Source: JBHIYN01 sp041984235
Lineage (GTDB): Bacteria > Pseudomonadota > Gammaproteobacteria > Ga0077536
Assembly (NCBI GenBank): GCA_041984235.1
Contig: JBHIYN010000007.1
Location: 62,001 to 126,000 of the forward strand
Direction of reading: 5' to 3'
Length of the DNA stretch: 64,000 nucleotides
This document shows, piece after piece, positions 1 through 8,687 of the stretch (within the stretch, counting starts at the first letter, position 1; each line of letters begins with the position of its first letter). The notes under the pieces are model-generated. The model ran no database searches and was not told the DNA's origin. It saw nothing but the letters and a program-made list of their open reading frames with translations. Made by a program: the position numbers and the translations under genes.

Positions 1-1930
1 GCGCGGCGTAGCGCCCGCGGGTGGCCGCGCCGGTGGTCTCGGCGAGGCTGGTATCGCGCCCGCTGATCGCCGCGAACAGCTCACGCTGGCGCACCGGACG
101 CGTGACGTAGGCATTGATGCCACCGGCGAGCAGGTTGCCGGTACTGTCGAGGCTGGCCACGGTGGTGACCAGTACCATGCGGATCGCGGCGAGCCTGGGA
201 TCCTTGCGCACCGCCGCGGCCAGGCGCACGCCGGGAATGTCGCCGATCGCTTCGGGGAACAGCAGCACGTCGAACGGCCGGCCGCGGCCGAGCGCCACGC
301 GCAGCTCGGCCAGCGCGTGCCGGGCATCGTCCATCACGCTCACCTCAACGCCCCAGGCGTCGAGCTGGGTGCGCAACAGTTCGCGACTGGAATCCGGCTT
401 GCCGACGACCAGCACGTGCAGCCCGGCGACCCCGCCGCTGCCCGCCGCTGCGCGCTTGCGGCGCGGCGCGGCGGGCGCCTCGACGCGCTGCAGGCGCGCG
501 CTGAACCAGAAGGTCGAGCCGCGTCCCGGGGTGCTCTCGAGGCCAATCTCGCCGCCCATCAGGGTGCTCAGCTGGCGGCAGATGGCAAGCCCCAGGCCGG
601 TACCGCCGAACTTGCGGGTGGTGGAGCCGTCGGCCTGGGTGAAGGAATCGAAGATTCGCTGCTGGTGCTCCGACGGGATGCCGATACCGGTGTCGCGGAC
701 CTCGAAGCGCAGCAGGTGCGCGTCGTCCGCCGCATGCTCCAGCGTGGCGCGGATCACGACCTCGCCCTGCTCGGTGAACTTGAGCGCGTTGCTGATCAGG
801 TTGGTCAGGACCTGGCGCAGCCGATCGGGATCGCCGCTGTAGTGGGTGTGCAGGTCGACCGGGAGATCGCAGACGATATCGAGACCGGCGCGATGCGCGC
901 GCTCGGCGAACAGCTCGACGACCCCCTCCATGACCTCGCGCAGGTCGAACCGCACGTCGGCGAGCTCGAGCTTGCCCGCCTCGATCTTGGAGAAATCGAG
1001 TATGTCGTTGATGAGTCCGAGGAGCTGCTGGCCGGAACGGTGAATGGTTTCGGCGAGATGGGTCTGGCGGCGATTGAGTGACGAATCCAGCAGCAGCTCC
1101 GACATGCCGAGCACGCCGTTCATCGGGGTACGGATCTCGTGGCTCATGTTGGCCAGGAACTGGGCCTTGGCCGACGCCGCCGACTCGGCCTGTTCCTTGG
1201 CCGCGACCAGGTCGCGCTGGGTCGCCTCCAGCTCGCAGATCTTCTCGCGCAGGTCGCCGTTGAGGGCCTCGGCGCGCTGGCGCGAGGCGAGCAGCGCGTC
1301 GGCGCTGTCGGCCTGCTCGAAGCGCAGGCGCAGCGATTCGTCCAGCCCCCGGCCGAGGTTGCTGGCGTTGCGCAGCATGACCAGCATGTAGCACACCACC
1401 ATCAGGCCGAGCACGATGTCCACGCGCCCGCCGACGATGAGAAAGGCCGCCCCCATGGGGGCCAGGGAAACGAGCAGGAACAGCCGGGCCAGGGGCACCA
1501 GGAGCGCGTAGACGGTTGCGCTGCCGGCAGTGACGCCGGCGATGGTCACGGCCACCACCGCGCGGTACTCGGCTGCCTCGATCAGCAGTACCGAGGCACC
1601 CAGCGCACCCCAGGCGACGGCGGAGGCGGCGACGCCGGCATACAGGCCGGCACGCGAGGGCCGCGCTTCGGGCTGTGCCAGGCGCGCGGTCAGGCTGCGC
1701 ATCTGCCACCAGCGCGCCAGCGAGGTCACGAACTGCACGCCGACCCAACCCAGCAGCACGGCATCGGCCACCACGTGCCACAGCATGCCGCTGATGATCA
1801 GGGTCACGGCGGCACCGGCAAAGATGGGCGGCCCCAGGCTCGCGACCAGGATACGCAGGCGCTCGCGATCGACGCGCGGGTCGCGGGCGGCATCGGCCGC
1901 AACGGAAGCTTGCGCTGTGATCGAGTCCAT
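1..1930 (-). CDS. Hybrid sensor histidine kinase, C-terminus beyond window
   Basis: Inner-membrane hybrid sensor kinase read from ATG at 1930 and running off the left edge (643 residues visible). The first ~180 residues are hydrophobic and hold several membrane segments, followed by a short coiled coil. The H-box NMSHEIRTPMNG carries the autophosphorylated His at about residue 264. The N-box (NLISNALKFT), DTGIGIP and GTGLGLAI show a complete HATPase_c domain. From about residue 504 there is a receiver-like domain, but it is degenerate: the acidic pair after LHVLVV is Gly-Lys, the phosphoacceptor Asp position reads Pro (FDVLLFPEAIGD), and the conserved Lys is Arg (YVTRP). This layout recalls BarA-type kinases in which a pseudo-receiver precedes a true receiver and an Hpt domain; those would lie beyond the window. 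The input signal is unknown. It follows a catabolic gene run on the same strand after a 130-nt gap. Confidence 0.9.
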   Translation of the reverse strand, partial: MDSITAQASVAADAARDPRVDRERLRILVASLGPPIFAGAAVTLIISGMLWHVVADAVLLGWVGVQFVTSLARWWQMRSLTARLAQPEARPSRAGLYAGVAASAVAWGALGASVLLIEAAEYRAVVAVTIAGVTAGSATVYALLVPLARLFLLVSLAPMGAAFLIVGGRVDIVLGLMVVCYMLVMLRNASNLGRGLDESLRLRFEQADSADALLASRQRAEALNGDLREKICELEATQRDLVAAKEQAESAASAKAQFLANMSHEIRTPMNGVLGMSELLLDSSLNRRQTHLAETIHRSGQQLLGLINDILDFSKIEAGKLELADVRFDLREVMEGVVELFAERAHRAGLDIVCDLPVDLHTHYSGDPDRLRQVLTNLISNALKFTEQGEVVIRATLEHAADDAHLLRFEVRDTGIGIPSEHQQRIFDSFTQADGSTTRKFGGTGLGLAICRQLSTLMGGEIGLESTPGRGSTFWFSARLQRVEAPAAPRRKRAAAGSGGVAGLHVLVVGKPDSSRELLRTQLDAWGVEVSVMDDARHALAELRVALGRGRPFDVLLFPEAIGDIPGVRLAAAVRKDPRLAAIRMVLVTTVASLDSTGNLLAGGINAYVTRPVRQRELFAAISGRDTSLAETTGAATRGRYAA

Positions 1931-2060
1931 AGGGCCCTGCAGCATTGGGGAAACAGGCGCCCGCCCGTGCCGGCGGGTGCCGATTACCGGTTAGCGGCGG
2001 CGGGGCCCGAAACTGTTGCGGTGGCGGCGCCGCGCGGCAGCGCCGACCGGCGCGGCGGGC

Positions 2061-3389
2061 TCAGGTGAAGAAACGGTTCGGCGGGCGCGGCAGGCCCAGG
2101 TTCTCGCGCAGGGTGGTGCCGGCGTACTCGGTGCGGAACAGGCCGCGCCGCTGCAGCTCGGGCACCACGCGCTCGACGAAGTCGTCCAGGCCCTGGGGCA
2201 GGAAGGGAAACATGACGTTGAAGCCGTCGCAGGCCTCACCCTCGAACCACGCCTGCATGTCGTCGGCGATCGAGGCCGGTGTGCCGACCAGCTCGAGCAC
2301 CGAGAAGCTGCCGCCGACGTAGCTGGCGAGCTGACCGACGGTCAGTCCGTCGCGCTCCGCCATGGCGGTGAGCTTCTCGCGCGAGGACTGGCTGGCGTTG
2401 GTCGGCGGCAGCGGCGGCAGGGGCTGGTCGAGCGGGAAGCCGGAGACATCCGCGCCGAGCAGCACCGAGAGCGTGGCGATGCCACTGTCGGGGTGCACCA
2501 GGCCGTCCAGCGTGGCCTTCTTCTCACGCGCCTCGTCGAGGCTGTCGCCGACCACGACGAAGGCGCCGGGCAGGATCTTGAGATGGGCCGGATCGCGGCC
2601 GGCGGCGACCGCGCGACGCTTGACGTCGGCATAGTAGGCGCGGCCGTCGTCGAGCGCGTTGGGGCCGGCAAACACCATCTCGGCGGTCTCGGCGGCGAGC
2701 TGGCGGCCGGCCTCGGAGGCGCCGGCCTGCACGATCACCGGCCAGCCCTGCAGCGGACGCGCGACGTTCAGGGGACCACGCACGGAGAGGTACTCGCCCT
2801 TGTGGTCGAGCACGTGCAGCTTGTCCGGCTCGAAGTACACGCCGCTCTCGACGTCGCGCACGAAGGCATCGTCGGCCCACGAGTCCCACAGCCCGGTGAC
2901 GACCTCGTAGAACTCGCGCGCCCGGCGATAGCGCTCGTCGTGCTCCATGTGATCGTCGCGGCCGAAGTTCATCGCCTCGTGCGGGTTGGCAGAGGTCACC
3001 ACGTTCCAGCCGGCCCGTCCGCCGGAGATGTGGTCCAGCGAGGCGAAGCGGCGCGCGACGTGATAGGGCTCGTTGTAGGTCGTCGACGCGGTCGCGATAA
3101 GTCCGAGATGCCGCGTGCTCACCGCCAGTGCGGGCAGCAGGGTCAGCGGATCGAAGGAGGTCACGGTAGCGCTGCGCTTCAGCGCCGGCATCGGCATGTT
3201 CATCACCGCCAGGTGGTCGGCCATGAAGAAGGCGTCGAAGCGGCCGCGCTCCAGGGTCCGCACGAAGTGCTGGTAGTGGCCGAAGTTGAAGTTGGCGTCC
3301 GGCCACGCGCCCGGGTAGCGCCACGCCGCGGTGTGGATGCTGACCGGGCGCATGAACGCGCCGAGGTGCATCTGGTCGCTGCGGCTCAT
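2061..3389 (-). CDS. LLM-class flavin monooxygenase, NtaA/SnaA/DszA family
   Basis: Two-component flavin monooxygenase (442 aa) of the nitrilotriacetate monooxygenase component A group. These enzymes use FMNH2 supplied by a separate reductase to oxidise diverse substrates with O2. Family signs are the N-terminal LGAFMRPVSIHTAAWRYP, the DAFFMADHLA strand, the SLDHISGGRAGWNVVTS block and the PVIVQAGASEAGR strand typical of the subgroup. The length fits. The start overlaps the stop of the GFA gene by 4 nt (ATGA), so the two are translationally coupled. No flavin reductase is adjacent. The substrate cannot be read from sequence; the neighbouring amidase-like and hydrolase genes suggest breakdown of an amide- or amine-bearing compound (inference). 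Confidence 0.9.
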   Translation of the reverse strand: MSRSDQMHLGAFMRPVSIHTAAWRYPGAWPDANFNFGHYQHFVRTLERGRFDAFFMADHLAVMNMPMPALKRSATVTSFDPLTLLPALAVSTRHLGLIATASTTYNEPYHVARRFASLDHISGGRAGWNVVTSANPHEAMNFGRDDHMEHDERYRRAREFYEVVTGLWDSWADDAFVRDVESGVYFEPDKLHVLDHKGEYLSVRGPLNVARPLQGWPVIVQAGASEAGRQLAAETAEMVFAGPNALDDGRAYYADVKRRAVAAGRDPAHLKILPGAFVVVGDSLDEAREKKATLDGLVHPDSGIATLSVLLGADVSGFPLDQPLPPLPPTNASQSSREKLTAMAERDGLTVGQLASYVGGSFSVLELVGTPASIADDMQAWFEGEACDGFNVMFPFLPQGLDDFVERVVPELQRRGLFRTEYAGTTLRENLGLPRPPNRFFT

Positions 3390-3817
3390 GACGGGGCGGC
3401 GGCGCCGGGACCGAGACCCGGCGGCCAGCCTTGCTCCTGCGGCAAATCATCGCTGATGGCGCACCACGCCGGCTTCGAGCCGACGAAGATGTGGCCGCTG
3501 ACGCGCACCCCGGGATCGCCGTCCAGGGTACCCAGCGCGAGCGTGATGCCGCGTGGGTTCCACGGTTCGACGATGGTCAGCTGGGTGCCGCACTGGGCGC
3601 AGAAGCGGCGCAGGTTGCCGGGTGAGGATTCGTACACGGCGAGCGCGTCCTCGCCGCCCAGCCAGCGGAACTCGCGCGCGCGGACCACGGCGAAGGTGGC
3701 ATGGGTGGTGCCGTGGGCCTTGCGGCATTTCGAACAGTGGCAGTGCACCGCGACCACCGGGTCGGCCCCGATGGCATAGCGTACGCGGCCGCACAGGCAG
3801 CCCCCTTCGCGCGTCAT
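3386..3817 (-). CDS. GFA (CENP-V) family zinc protein
   Basis: Small cytoplasmic protein (143 aa) of the GFA/CENP-V fold, named for glutathione-dependent formaldehyde-activating enzyme. The zinc-binding cysteines are all present: GGCLCG (C7, C9), HCHCSKC (C26, C28, C31) and RRFCAQCGTQL (C73, C76). A GGAGGAGG ribosome-binding site precedes the ATG at 3817. Most family members have no proven activity; glutathione-adduct or small carbonyl chemistry is the usual suggestion. It sits in a tight run between the C45 amidase-like gene and the LLM monooxygenase and overlaps the latter by 4 nt, so it probably acts in the same pathway. Confidence 0.88.
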   Translation of the reverse strand: MTREGGCLCGRVRYAIGADPVVAVHCHCSKCRKAHGTTHATFAVVRAREFRWLGGEDALAVYESSPGNLRRFCAQCGTQLTIVEPWNPRGITLALGTLDGDPGVRVSGHIFVGSKPAWCAISDDLPQEQGWPPGLGPGAAAPS

Positions 3818-3833
3818 CGCCCGCCTCCTCCGC

Positions 3834-4868
3834 TTACACCGTCAGCGTGGTCAGCGTATCACTGGTGCCCGGGCCGCGGCGGACGTGAAAGCGCTTCTCG
3901 GCGAGCTCCATGACGATGCTCGCGCAGGTCCCGACGCGGTGCGTGCCGAGCACCGTCTGCGGCTGGTAGGCGCGCAGCAGCGCCGCCTCGCCGCCTTCCG
4001 ACGAGAACAGGATGTCGCAGGCGGTCGCGAAATCGCGCGCCGGCTCGTCGGCAATGCGCTGGGCGGCGTGATCGTAACGCGCACAGGAATGGGCGAGATC
4101 GGGCGCGCGCCCGGCGGCGCCGAGACCGAGACAGTGGTTGGTGTGTACCAGCACGCCGTCACGCGGCTCGATGAGGTAACGCGCGTCACCGAAGTACTCC
4201 ACCGACAAGCCATGCCCGGCGCCGTCGCCGAGCAGCAGGTGGCTGGCCTTGCCGAGACCGGCGCCATCGACGATGCGCCGCGCCGCGGCCAGGTCAGGGG
4301 CATCGAGCAGCGCGCCGATCAGGATGTGCACCGGCAGACCGCTCAGGGCATGCGGCGCGAACAGGATGTTGAGACACACCCCCAGCCCGTCGCTGTTCAT
4401 GCCGATCTTGGCCACCATCCCCGGCTCGCACAGCGCGATTCTGCGGCGGCCGTCCGGGTGCTCGTGGCGCACGATGACGACCAGCTCCTCGAGCGGCTCG
4501 ACCCAGTCCCAGTTCTGCGCGAGCACGCTGCTCGCGGCGAAATACAGCGCGGTGCACTCGTCGACGCGCGCGTTCAGGATCTCGGTGCGCGCGTTGAGGG
4601 TGTAGATCTGCCATGCCGGCAGCCCGCTGCCGGCGGCGATGCCCTCGATCTCCTCGGCCATCGCCGGCGCCAGGCGGCGGGTCAGATCGGCAACCAGCGC
4701 GGCGCGGGCCTCGATCTGCGCGCCATCGAGCGGGCCGCCGGCAAAGAGGTCCTCCATGTAGAAGGTGAAGGTGCGCACAATGCGCTCGCGGAAGGCCTCG
4801 CCGCAGGCCTTGCCGCGATCGCGCGCGCCGCCGCGGACGTCGAGCAGGGGAAAGGTGTCGGCGTTCAT
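3834..4868 (-). CDS. C45 family peptidase / acyltransferase-like Ntn hydrolase
   Basis: Protein of 344 aa resembling the acyl-coenzyme A:6-aminopenicillanate acyltransferase (peptidase C45) family of Ntn hydrolases, which cleave or transfer amide-linked acyl groups. The likely nucleophile is C105 in DECTAL, placed after the conserved RTEI strand and before QNWDW, a family hallmark. In self-processing members a Gly precedes the Cys; here it is Glu, so maturation may involve removal of the segment before C105 by another route, or not occur at all. I chose ATG 4868 (MNADTFPLL) because it leaves a 7-nt gap after the hydrolase gene; the longer frame upstream lies inside that gene. It probably hydrolyses an amide or ester intermediate in this operon (inference). 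Confidence 0.82.
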   Translation of the reverse strand: MNADTFPLLDVRGGARDRGKACGEAFRERIVRTFTFYMEDLFAGGPLDGAQIEARAALVADLTRRLAPAMAEEIEGIAAGSGLPAWQIYTLNARTEILNARVDECTALYFAASSVLAQNWDWVEPLEELVVIVRHEHPDGRRRIALCEPGMVAKIGMNSDGLGVCLNILFAPHALSGLPVHILIGALLDAPDLAAARRIVDGAGLGKASHLLLGDGAGHGLSVEYFGDARYLIEPRDGVLVHTNHCLGLGAAGRAPDLAHSCARYDHAAQRIADEPARDFATACDILFSSEGGEAALLRAYQPQTVLGTHRVGTCASIVMELAEKRFHVRRGPGTSDTLTTLTV

Positions 4869-4875
4869 CGCGGGA

Positions 4876-5784
4876 TCATTCGATCGGACCCAGGGTGTCG
4901 TGGAAGAACTCGCAGGCGAGCTCGTTGGAGATCGAGAGACCCGGCTCCGAGTACAGCCCGGTCTGGTCGAAGGGCAGGAACTCCAGCCGTTTCGGCTCGC
5001 ACGCCGCGTCGTACAGCGCGGCCACGCTCCAGGCGGGATGCACGATGTCACGCCCGCCGGTGGAGATGATGAGGTACGGCCGCGGTGTAATGCGGTGTAC
5101 GAAGGACAGCGGGCTGAACTCCAGGATCTTCTCCACCGACTCCAGCGTGATGGTGTCGCGCCAGGTCGGGAAAGCCTCCGGCACGACCTCGAAGAACTGC
5201 GCGATCTGCTCGTCGTACGGCAGGCCGCACAGCGTGCCCGGCGGGCCGATCACGGGAATGCGCGCGCCCTTCTCGCCACGGAAACGCCGCGCGCGATCTT
5301 CTTCGACGGCGCGCACGAGCGCCTCGAAGTCGTTCTCCGAGCGCAGCAGGCGCATCCAAGTATAGCCGTCGGTCACCGGCACCACCGCGCAGGCCGCCTT
5401 GACGCGCTCGTCGACGGCGGCAACGTAGCTGACCAGCGCGCCGGCGAAGCTCGCGCCCCAGATCCCGATACGCTGCGGATCGACGTCGCGCCGCGTCTGC
5501 AGGTAGCTGATCGCGGAGCGGAAGTCCTCCGCCTCGTTGAGCGGAAAAAGCTGGCCACGCGGACGCCCGCCGGAATTGCCGAAGGTGCGATAGTCGATCG
5601 CGAGCACCACGAAGCCGGCATCCGCGAGCGCCTGGGCCTGCTCGGTGAGACAGGATTTGACCAGCGAGAAACCGTGGCCGATGACGAGGCCCGGGCGACG
5701 CTTGCCGCGCGGCAGGCCCTTGGGCCGGTAGAGATCCGCGGCGCACTGCACGCCGCCGCTCCTGAACTGGATTTCACTCGCCAT
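4876..5784 (-). CDS. Alpha/beta hydrolase, dienelactone hydrolase-like
   Basis: Cytoplasmic serine hydrolase (302 aa) with the nucleophile elbow GIWGASFAGA (S112), the oxyanion-strand motif GHGFS near residue 38, and an acid candidate in STGGRDIVHP. The fold resembles the YcjY/UilS-type and dienelactone hydrolase-like group. ATG 5784 (MASEIQF) is preferred to longer frames because GGGGAGGG sits at good spacing. It is first in a minus-strand run with the C45, GFA and LLM genes. It likely cleaves an ester or C-C bond in the same degradation route; substrate unknown. Confidence 0.85.
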   Translation of the reverse strand: MASEIQFRSGGVQCAADLYRPKGLPRGKRRPGLVIGHGFSLVKSCLTEQAQALADAGFVVLAIDYRTFGNSGGRPRGQLFPLNEAEDFRSAISYLQTRRDVDPQRIGIWGASFAGALVSYVAAVDERVKAACAVVPVTDGYTWMRLLRSENDFEALVRAVEEDRARRFRGEKGARIPVIGPPGTLCGLPYDEQIAQFFEVVPEAFPTWRDTITLESVEKILEFSPLSFVHRITPRPYLIISTGGRDIVHPAWSVAALYDAACEPKRLEFLPFDQTGLYSEPGLSISNELACEFFHDTLGPIE

Positions 5785-5871
5785 GGCCTGCCCTCCCCGG
5801 ACGCCGAACGCGCCAACCGCGCGCTGGTATCGTAATCGTTGACGGCGGGCCGCACCATGCGGCCGCCGCAC

Positions 5872-7485
5872 TCAGGCGGCGCGCAGCAGCTCGCGCGCAC
5901 GCAGCAGCGCGGTACGGCGATCGGGCACGATACGCTCGGGCGGCAGCAGCGCGCTGACCCCAATCTTGTCCAGCACCTGCAGCACGCGGGGCCGCACCGC
6001 GAACAGGATCACCGCCTGGCCCACGCGCTGGCGGTCGGCGATGACCTCTTCCAGCACCATCGAAGCGCTGCTGTCGATGAACGGCACGCTGCCGAGATCG
6101 ATGATCAGCACGTCGCGGTCGCGGCCCGAGCGCAGCAGGTGGGTGACGTCCTTGGCCGAGCCGAAGCTGAGCGGTCCCTCGATGTGAAACAGGGTGATGT
6201 GGCCGTCGGCGGCGTCCATGATCGCCGCCTCCTCGGGCGACAGGTCAGGCAGCTCGGACGGGTCGAAAGCGAGCCGCGCGCTCTGCATCTGGGCGTCGGC
6301 CATGCGCGCGACGAACAGCACGCAGGCCATCACCACGCCGACCGCGACCGCGGTGATGAGATCGACGAACACCGTCGTCGCCAGCGTCACCAGCATGATC
6401 ACCACGCCGGCGCGCGGCGCGCGGTGCACCCGCGCGAGGTAGCGCCAGTCGACGATGTCGATACCGACCTTGAGCAGGATGCCGGCGAGCACCGCCAGCG
6501 GCACGTGCTCGACCGCGCCGCCCAGGCCCATGACCAGCGCCGCCAGCACCAGCGCATGCACCGCGCCGGAGGCACGACCGCGCCCACCGGCGCGGATGTT
6601 GACCACGGTGCGCATGGTCGCGCCCGCGCCCGGTATGCCGCCGAAGAGGCCGGCGACGAAGTTGCCGATGCCCTGGCCGACCAGCTCGCGGTTGGAGTCG
6701 TGCTGGGTGGCGGTCATGCCGTCGGCCACCAGCGAGGTCAGCAGGGAGTCGATCGAGCCGAGAAAGGCGAGCACCAGTGCGAAGCGAATGACGAACGGCA
6801 GGTCGTGGAGCGCGAGCTCGGGCAGCGCCAGCGACGGCAGGCCGCTGGGAATGGGACCGATGGTGGCGGCCTGCGGAAAGAACAACGCCGCCAGCACGCT
6901 GCCGACGACCAGCGCGAGCAGCGGCGGCGGCAGCAGCCGGCGCAGCGCGGCCGGCACCAGGACCATGGTGGCCAGGGTCACCGCGCCCAGGGTGAGTGCA
7001 TCGAGATGCGGCGCGGCCAGCATCGCCGGCAGCGCGGCAAGCTTGACCAGGATGATGCCCTCCGGCGCGGCGTAGCCGAGCAGCGGCGCTACCTGCAGGA
7101 TGATGATGATGGCGCCGATGCCGTTCATGAAACCCGACACCACCGGGTAGGGCACGAGCTTGATGTAGCGCCCGATGCCGGAGAGCCCGAACAGGATCTG
7201 GAACACGCCACCCAGCGCGACGACCAGGAAGGCGGTGCCCGGCGTGGCCGCGAAATGCGTCAGCACCGCGGCCATGACCACCGTCATCGGCCCGGTCGGG
7301 CCCGAGATCTGGGATGGCGTGCCGCCGCAGATCGCGGCGAAGAAGCCGACCAGTACCGCGCCGTAGAGCCCGGCCAGCGCGCCGGCGCCGGAGGCAACGC
7401 CGAAGGCCAGCGCCAGCGGCAGCGCGACCACGGCGGCGGTGAGGCCGCCGAAGACGTCGTCGCGCAGGCTGTGCGGGGTCGGCAT
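5872..7485 (-). CDS. SulP (SLC26-type) inorganic anion transporter with STAS domain
   Basis: Inner-membrane anion transporter (537 aa). The core is a 14-segment-type hydrophobic domain beginning FGGLTAAVVALPLALAFGV and containing QISGPTGPMTVV, the SulP substrate-site region. A cytoplasmic STAS domain from about residue 425 contains LIIDLGSVPFIDSSA, the conserved strand-loop of anti-anti-sigma-like folds. SulP proteins carry sulfate, bicarbonate or other oxyanions; which one is not decidable here. It diverges from a ribbon-helix-helix gene across an AT-rich inverted repeat at 7585-7607 that may regulate both. Confidence 0.92.
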   Translation of the reverse strand: MPTPHSLRDDVFGGLTAAVVALPLALAFGVASGAGALAGLYGAVLVGFFAAICGGTPSQISGPTGPMTVVMAAVLTHFAATPGTAFLVVALGGVFQILFGLSGIGRYIKLVPYPVVSGFMNGIGAIIIILQVAPLLGYAAPEGIILVKLAALPAMLAAPHLDALTLGAVTLATMVLVPAALRRLLPPPLLALVVGSVLAALFFPQAATIGPIPSGLPSLALPELALHDLPFVIRFALVLAFLGSIDSLLTSLVADGMTATQHDSNRELVGQGIGNFVAGLFGGIPGAGATMRTVVNIRAGGRGRASGAVHALVLAALVMGLGGAVEHVPLAVLAGILLKVGIDIVDWRYLARVHRAPRAGVVIMLVTLATTVFVDLITAVAVGVVMACVLFVARMADAQMQSARLAFDPSELPDLSPEEAAIMDAADGHITLFHIEGPLSFGSAKDVTHLLRSGRDRDVLIIDLGSVPFIDSSASMVLEEVIADRQRVGQAVILFAVRPRVLQVLDKIGVSALLPPERIVPDRRTALLRARELLRAA

Positions 7486-7584
7486 GGATGGGCTCCAGGG
7501 CGCGTCGCCGCGCCGTACGGACGGTTGCGCGGGAGCCGCGCAGCAGCGCGTCCCGCACCTGGGGCTCGATCCGAGCCTCGCATT

Positions 7585-7607
7585 TGATTATCAGACTATT
7601 ATAATCA
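7585..7607. promoter_or_regulatory. Inverted-repeat operator in the SulP/RHH divergent region
   Basis: A perfect inverted repeat, TGATTAT-N9-ATAATCA, lies in a short AT-rich island of otherwise very GC-rich DNA between two divergent genes. The right half overlaps TATAAT (7600-7605), a consensus -10 hexamer on the plus strand; no good -35 element accompanies it. The adjacent gene encodes a ribbon-helix-helix protein, a class that binds such repeats, so autorepression and control of the transporter are plausible (inference). Confidence 0.55.
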
Positions 7608-7656
7608 TATGTAAATATTTCTTATTGAAGCGCACCAGCGCCGGGAGCGAGCCGCC

Positions 7657-7833
7657 ATGCCGCCGGAACAACGCACCGCCCGCCTCACCATCCTCATCGA
7701 CCCGCGCAAGAAAGCGGTGTTCGAGGCCCTGTGCCGGGAAGACGACCTGACGCCGTCGCAGGTCGTGCGACAGCTCATTCGGGGCTATATCGAAGACAAG
7801 CGCGGGCGTCCGTGGGACCCGGACGCGGGATGA
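7657..7833 (+). CDS. Small ribbon-helix-helix (CopG-like) DNA-binding protein
   Basis: Protein of 58 aa from ATG 7657 to TGA 7833. The pattern RLTILIDPRKKAVFEALC then DLTPSQVVRQLIRGYIED is a beta strand followed by two helices, as in MetJ/Arc/CopG-type dimeric repressors. GGGAGC a few bases upstream is a possible ribosome-binding site. It diverges from the SulP transporter, with an inverted repeat between them that it may bind. It is not followed by a toxin gene: the next gene is convergent and encodes an SDR. It could therefore be a stand-alone regulator rather than an antitoxin. Confidence 0.75.
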   Translation: MPPEQRTARLTILIDPRKKAVFEALCREDDLTPSQVVRQLIRGYIEDKRGRPWDPDAG

Positions 7834-7837
7834 GGTG

Positions 7838-7854
7838 CCCGGCGCGAGGCCGGG
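7838..7854. terminator. Hairpin between convergent genes
   Basis: CCCGGC and GCCGGG pair perfectly around a 5-nt loop, between the RHH stop at 7833 and the SDR stop at 7864. No T-tract follows on either strand, so this is at best a weak bidirectional terminator. Confidence 0.35.
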
Positions 7855-7863
7855 TCGGCGGTG

Positions 7864-8649
7864 TTACTGCCGCGCCACCGTGCCGCCGTCGATCGGCAGG
7901 ATGACCCCGTTGCAGTAGGTCGCCTCGTCAGAGCCGAGGTAGAGACAGCCGTAGGCCATCTCCATGGGGGTGCCGGCGCGCGCCATCGGGGTGAGGTAGT
8001 TGGCGGTGGTCTCGTCGTCGAAGATGTTCATGACGTCGGCGATCATGGGCGTGTCCGTATAGCCCGGGCACACGCAGTTCGCGCGCACGCCCTGCTTCGC
8101 ATAGGTCGTCGCCATCGCGCGCACCATGTTGATCACCCCGCCCTTGGCCGAGCAGTAGGTATGCGCGGTCGGCATGCCGACCATGCCCGAGATCGAGGCC
8201 ACCATGACCAGCGAGCCGCACTCCTGCTGCAGCATGTGCGGCAGCACGGCGTGCGCCATGTAGTAGGCGGCATTGAGGTTGATGCCGATGACCTCCAGCC
8301 ACTTGTCCGGCGGCGTGGTGGCGAGGTCGTTCATGGAATCCTTGCTGACGTGGCTCCAGCTCCAGCCGACGCTCGCCGCGTGCACCAGGATGTCGACCCG
8401 GCCGTAGGCCTTCACGGTCTCTTCCACCACGCGATCGGCGTCCTCGACCTTCGACAGGTCGGCCGACACCACCATGCCCCTGCCGCCGGCATCGGTGACC
8501 GACTTCAGCGTCTCGTCGAGCGCGCCCTGGCGGCGCCCGCAGCCGACCACGATCGCGCCCTCGCGCGCGAACAGCTGCATGCAGGCCTGGCCGATGCCGG
8601 AGCCGGCGCCGGTAACGATGGTGACCTTGTCTTCTACCCTGCCTGGCAT
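7864..8649 (-). CDS. SDR family NAD(P)-dependent oxidoreductase
   Basis: Classical short-chain dehydrogenase (261 aa). TGAGSGIG near residues 13-20 is the dinucleotide-binding glycine motif. Ser152, Tyr165 and Lys169 (YCSAK) form the catalytic set with the usual S-x12-Y spacing. ATG 8649 has AGGGGG upstream. It probably interconverts an alcohol and a ketone. It is the last gene of the long minus-strand carboxylase/phosphotransferase cluster but is separated from the preceding thiolase by a 42-bp-arm palindrome that could end transcription, so co-transcription is uncertain. One attractive role is oxidation of a secondary alcohol to the ketone that the cluster would then carboxylate (inference). 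Confidence 0.93.
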   Translation of the reverse strand: MPGRVEDKVTIVTGAGSGIGQACMQLFAREGAIVVGCGRRQGALDETLKSVTDAGGRGMVVSADLSKVEDADRVVEETVKAYGRVDILVHAASVGWSWSHVSKDSMNDLATTPPDKWLEVIGINLNAAYYMAHAVLPHMLQQECGSLVMVASISGMVGMPTAHTYCSAKGGVINMVRAMATTYAKQGVRANCVCPGYTDTPMIADVMNIFDDETTANYLTPMARAGTPMEMAYGCLYLGSDEATYCNGVILPIDGGTVARQ

Positions 8650-8687
8650 GTCGTGTTCCCCCTGTTCGTTATGCCGGTGAAAAGGGC

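Noticed and set aside
7657..7833. Antitoxin of a toxin-antitoxin pair
   Set aside because: No toxin gene follows; the next gene is a convergent SDR.
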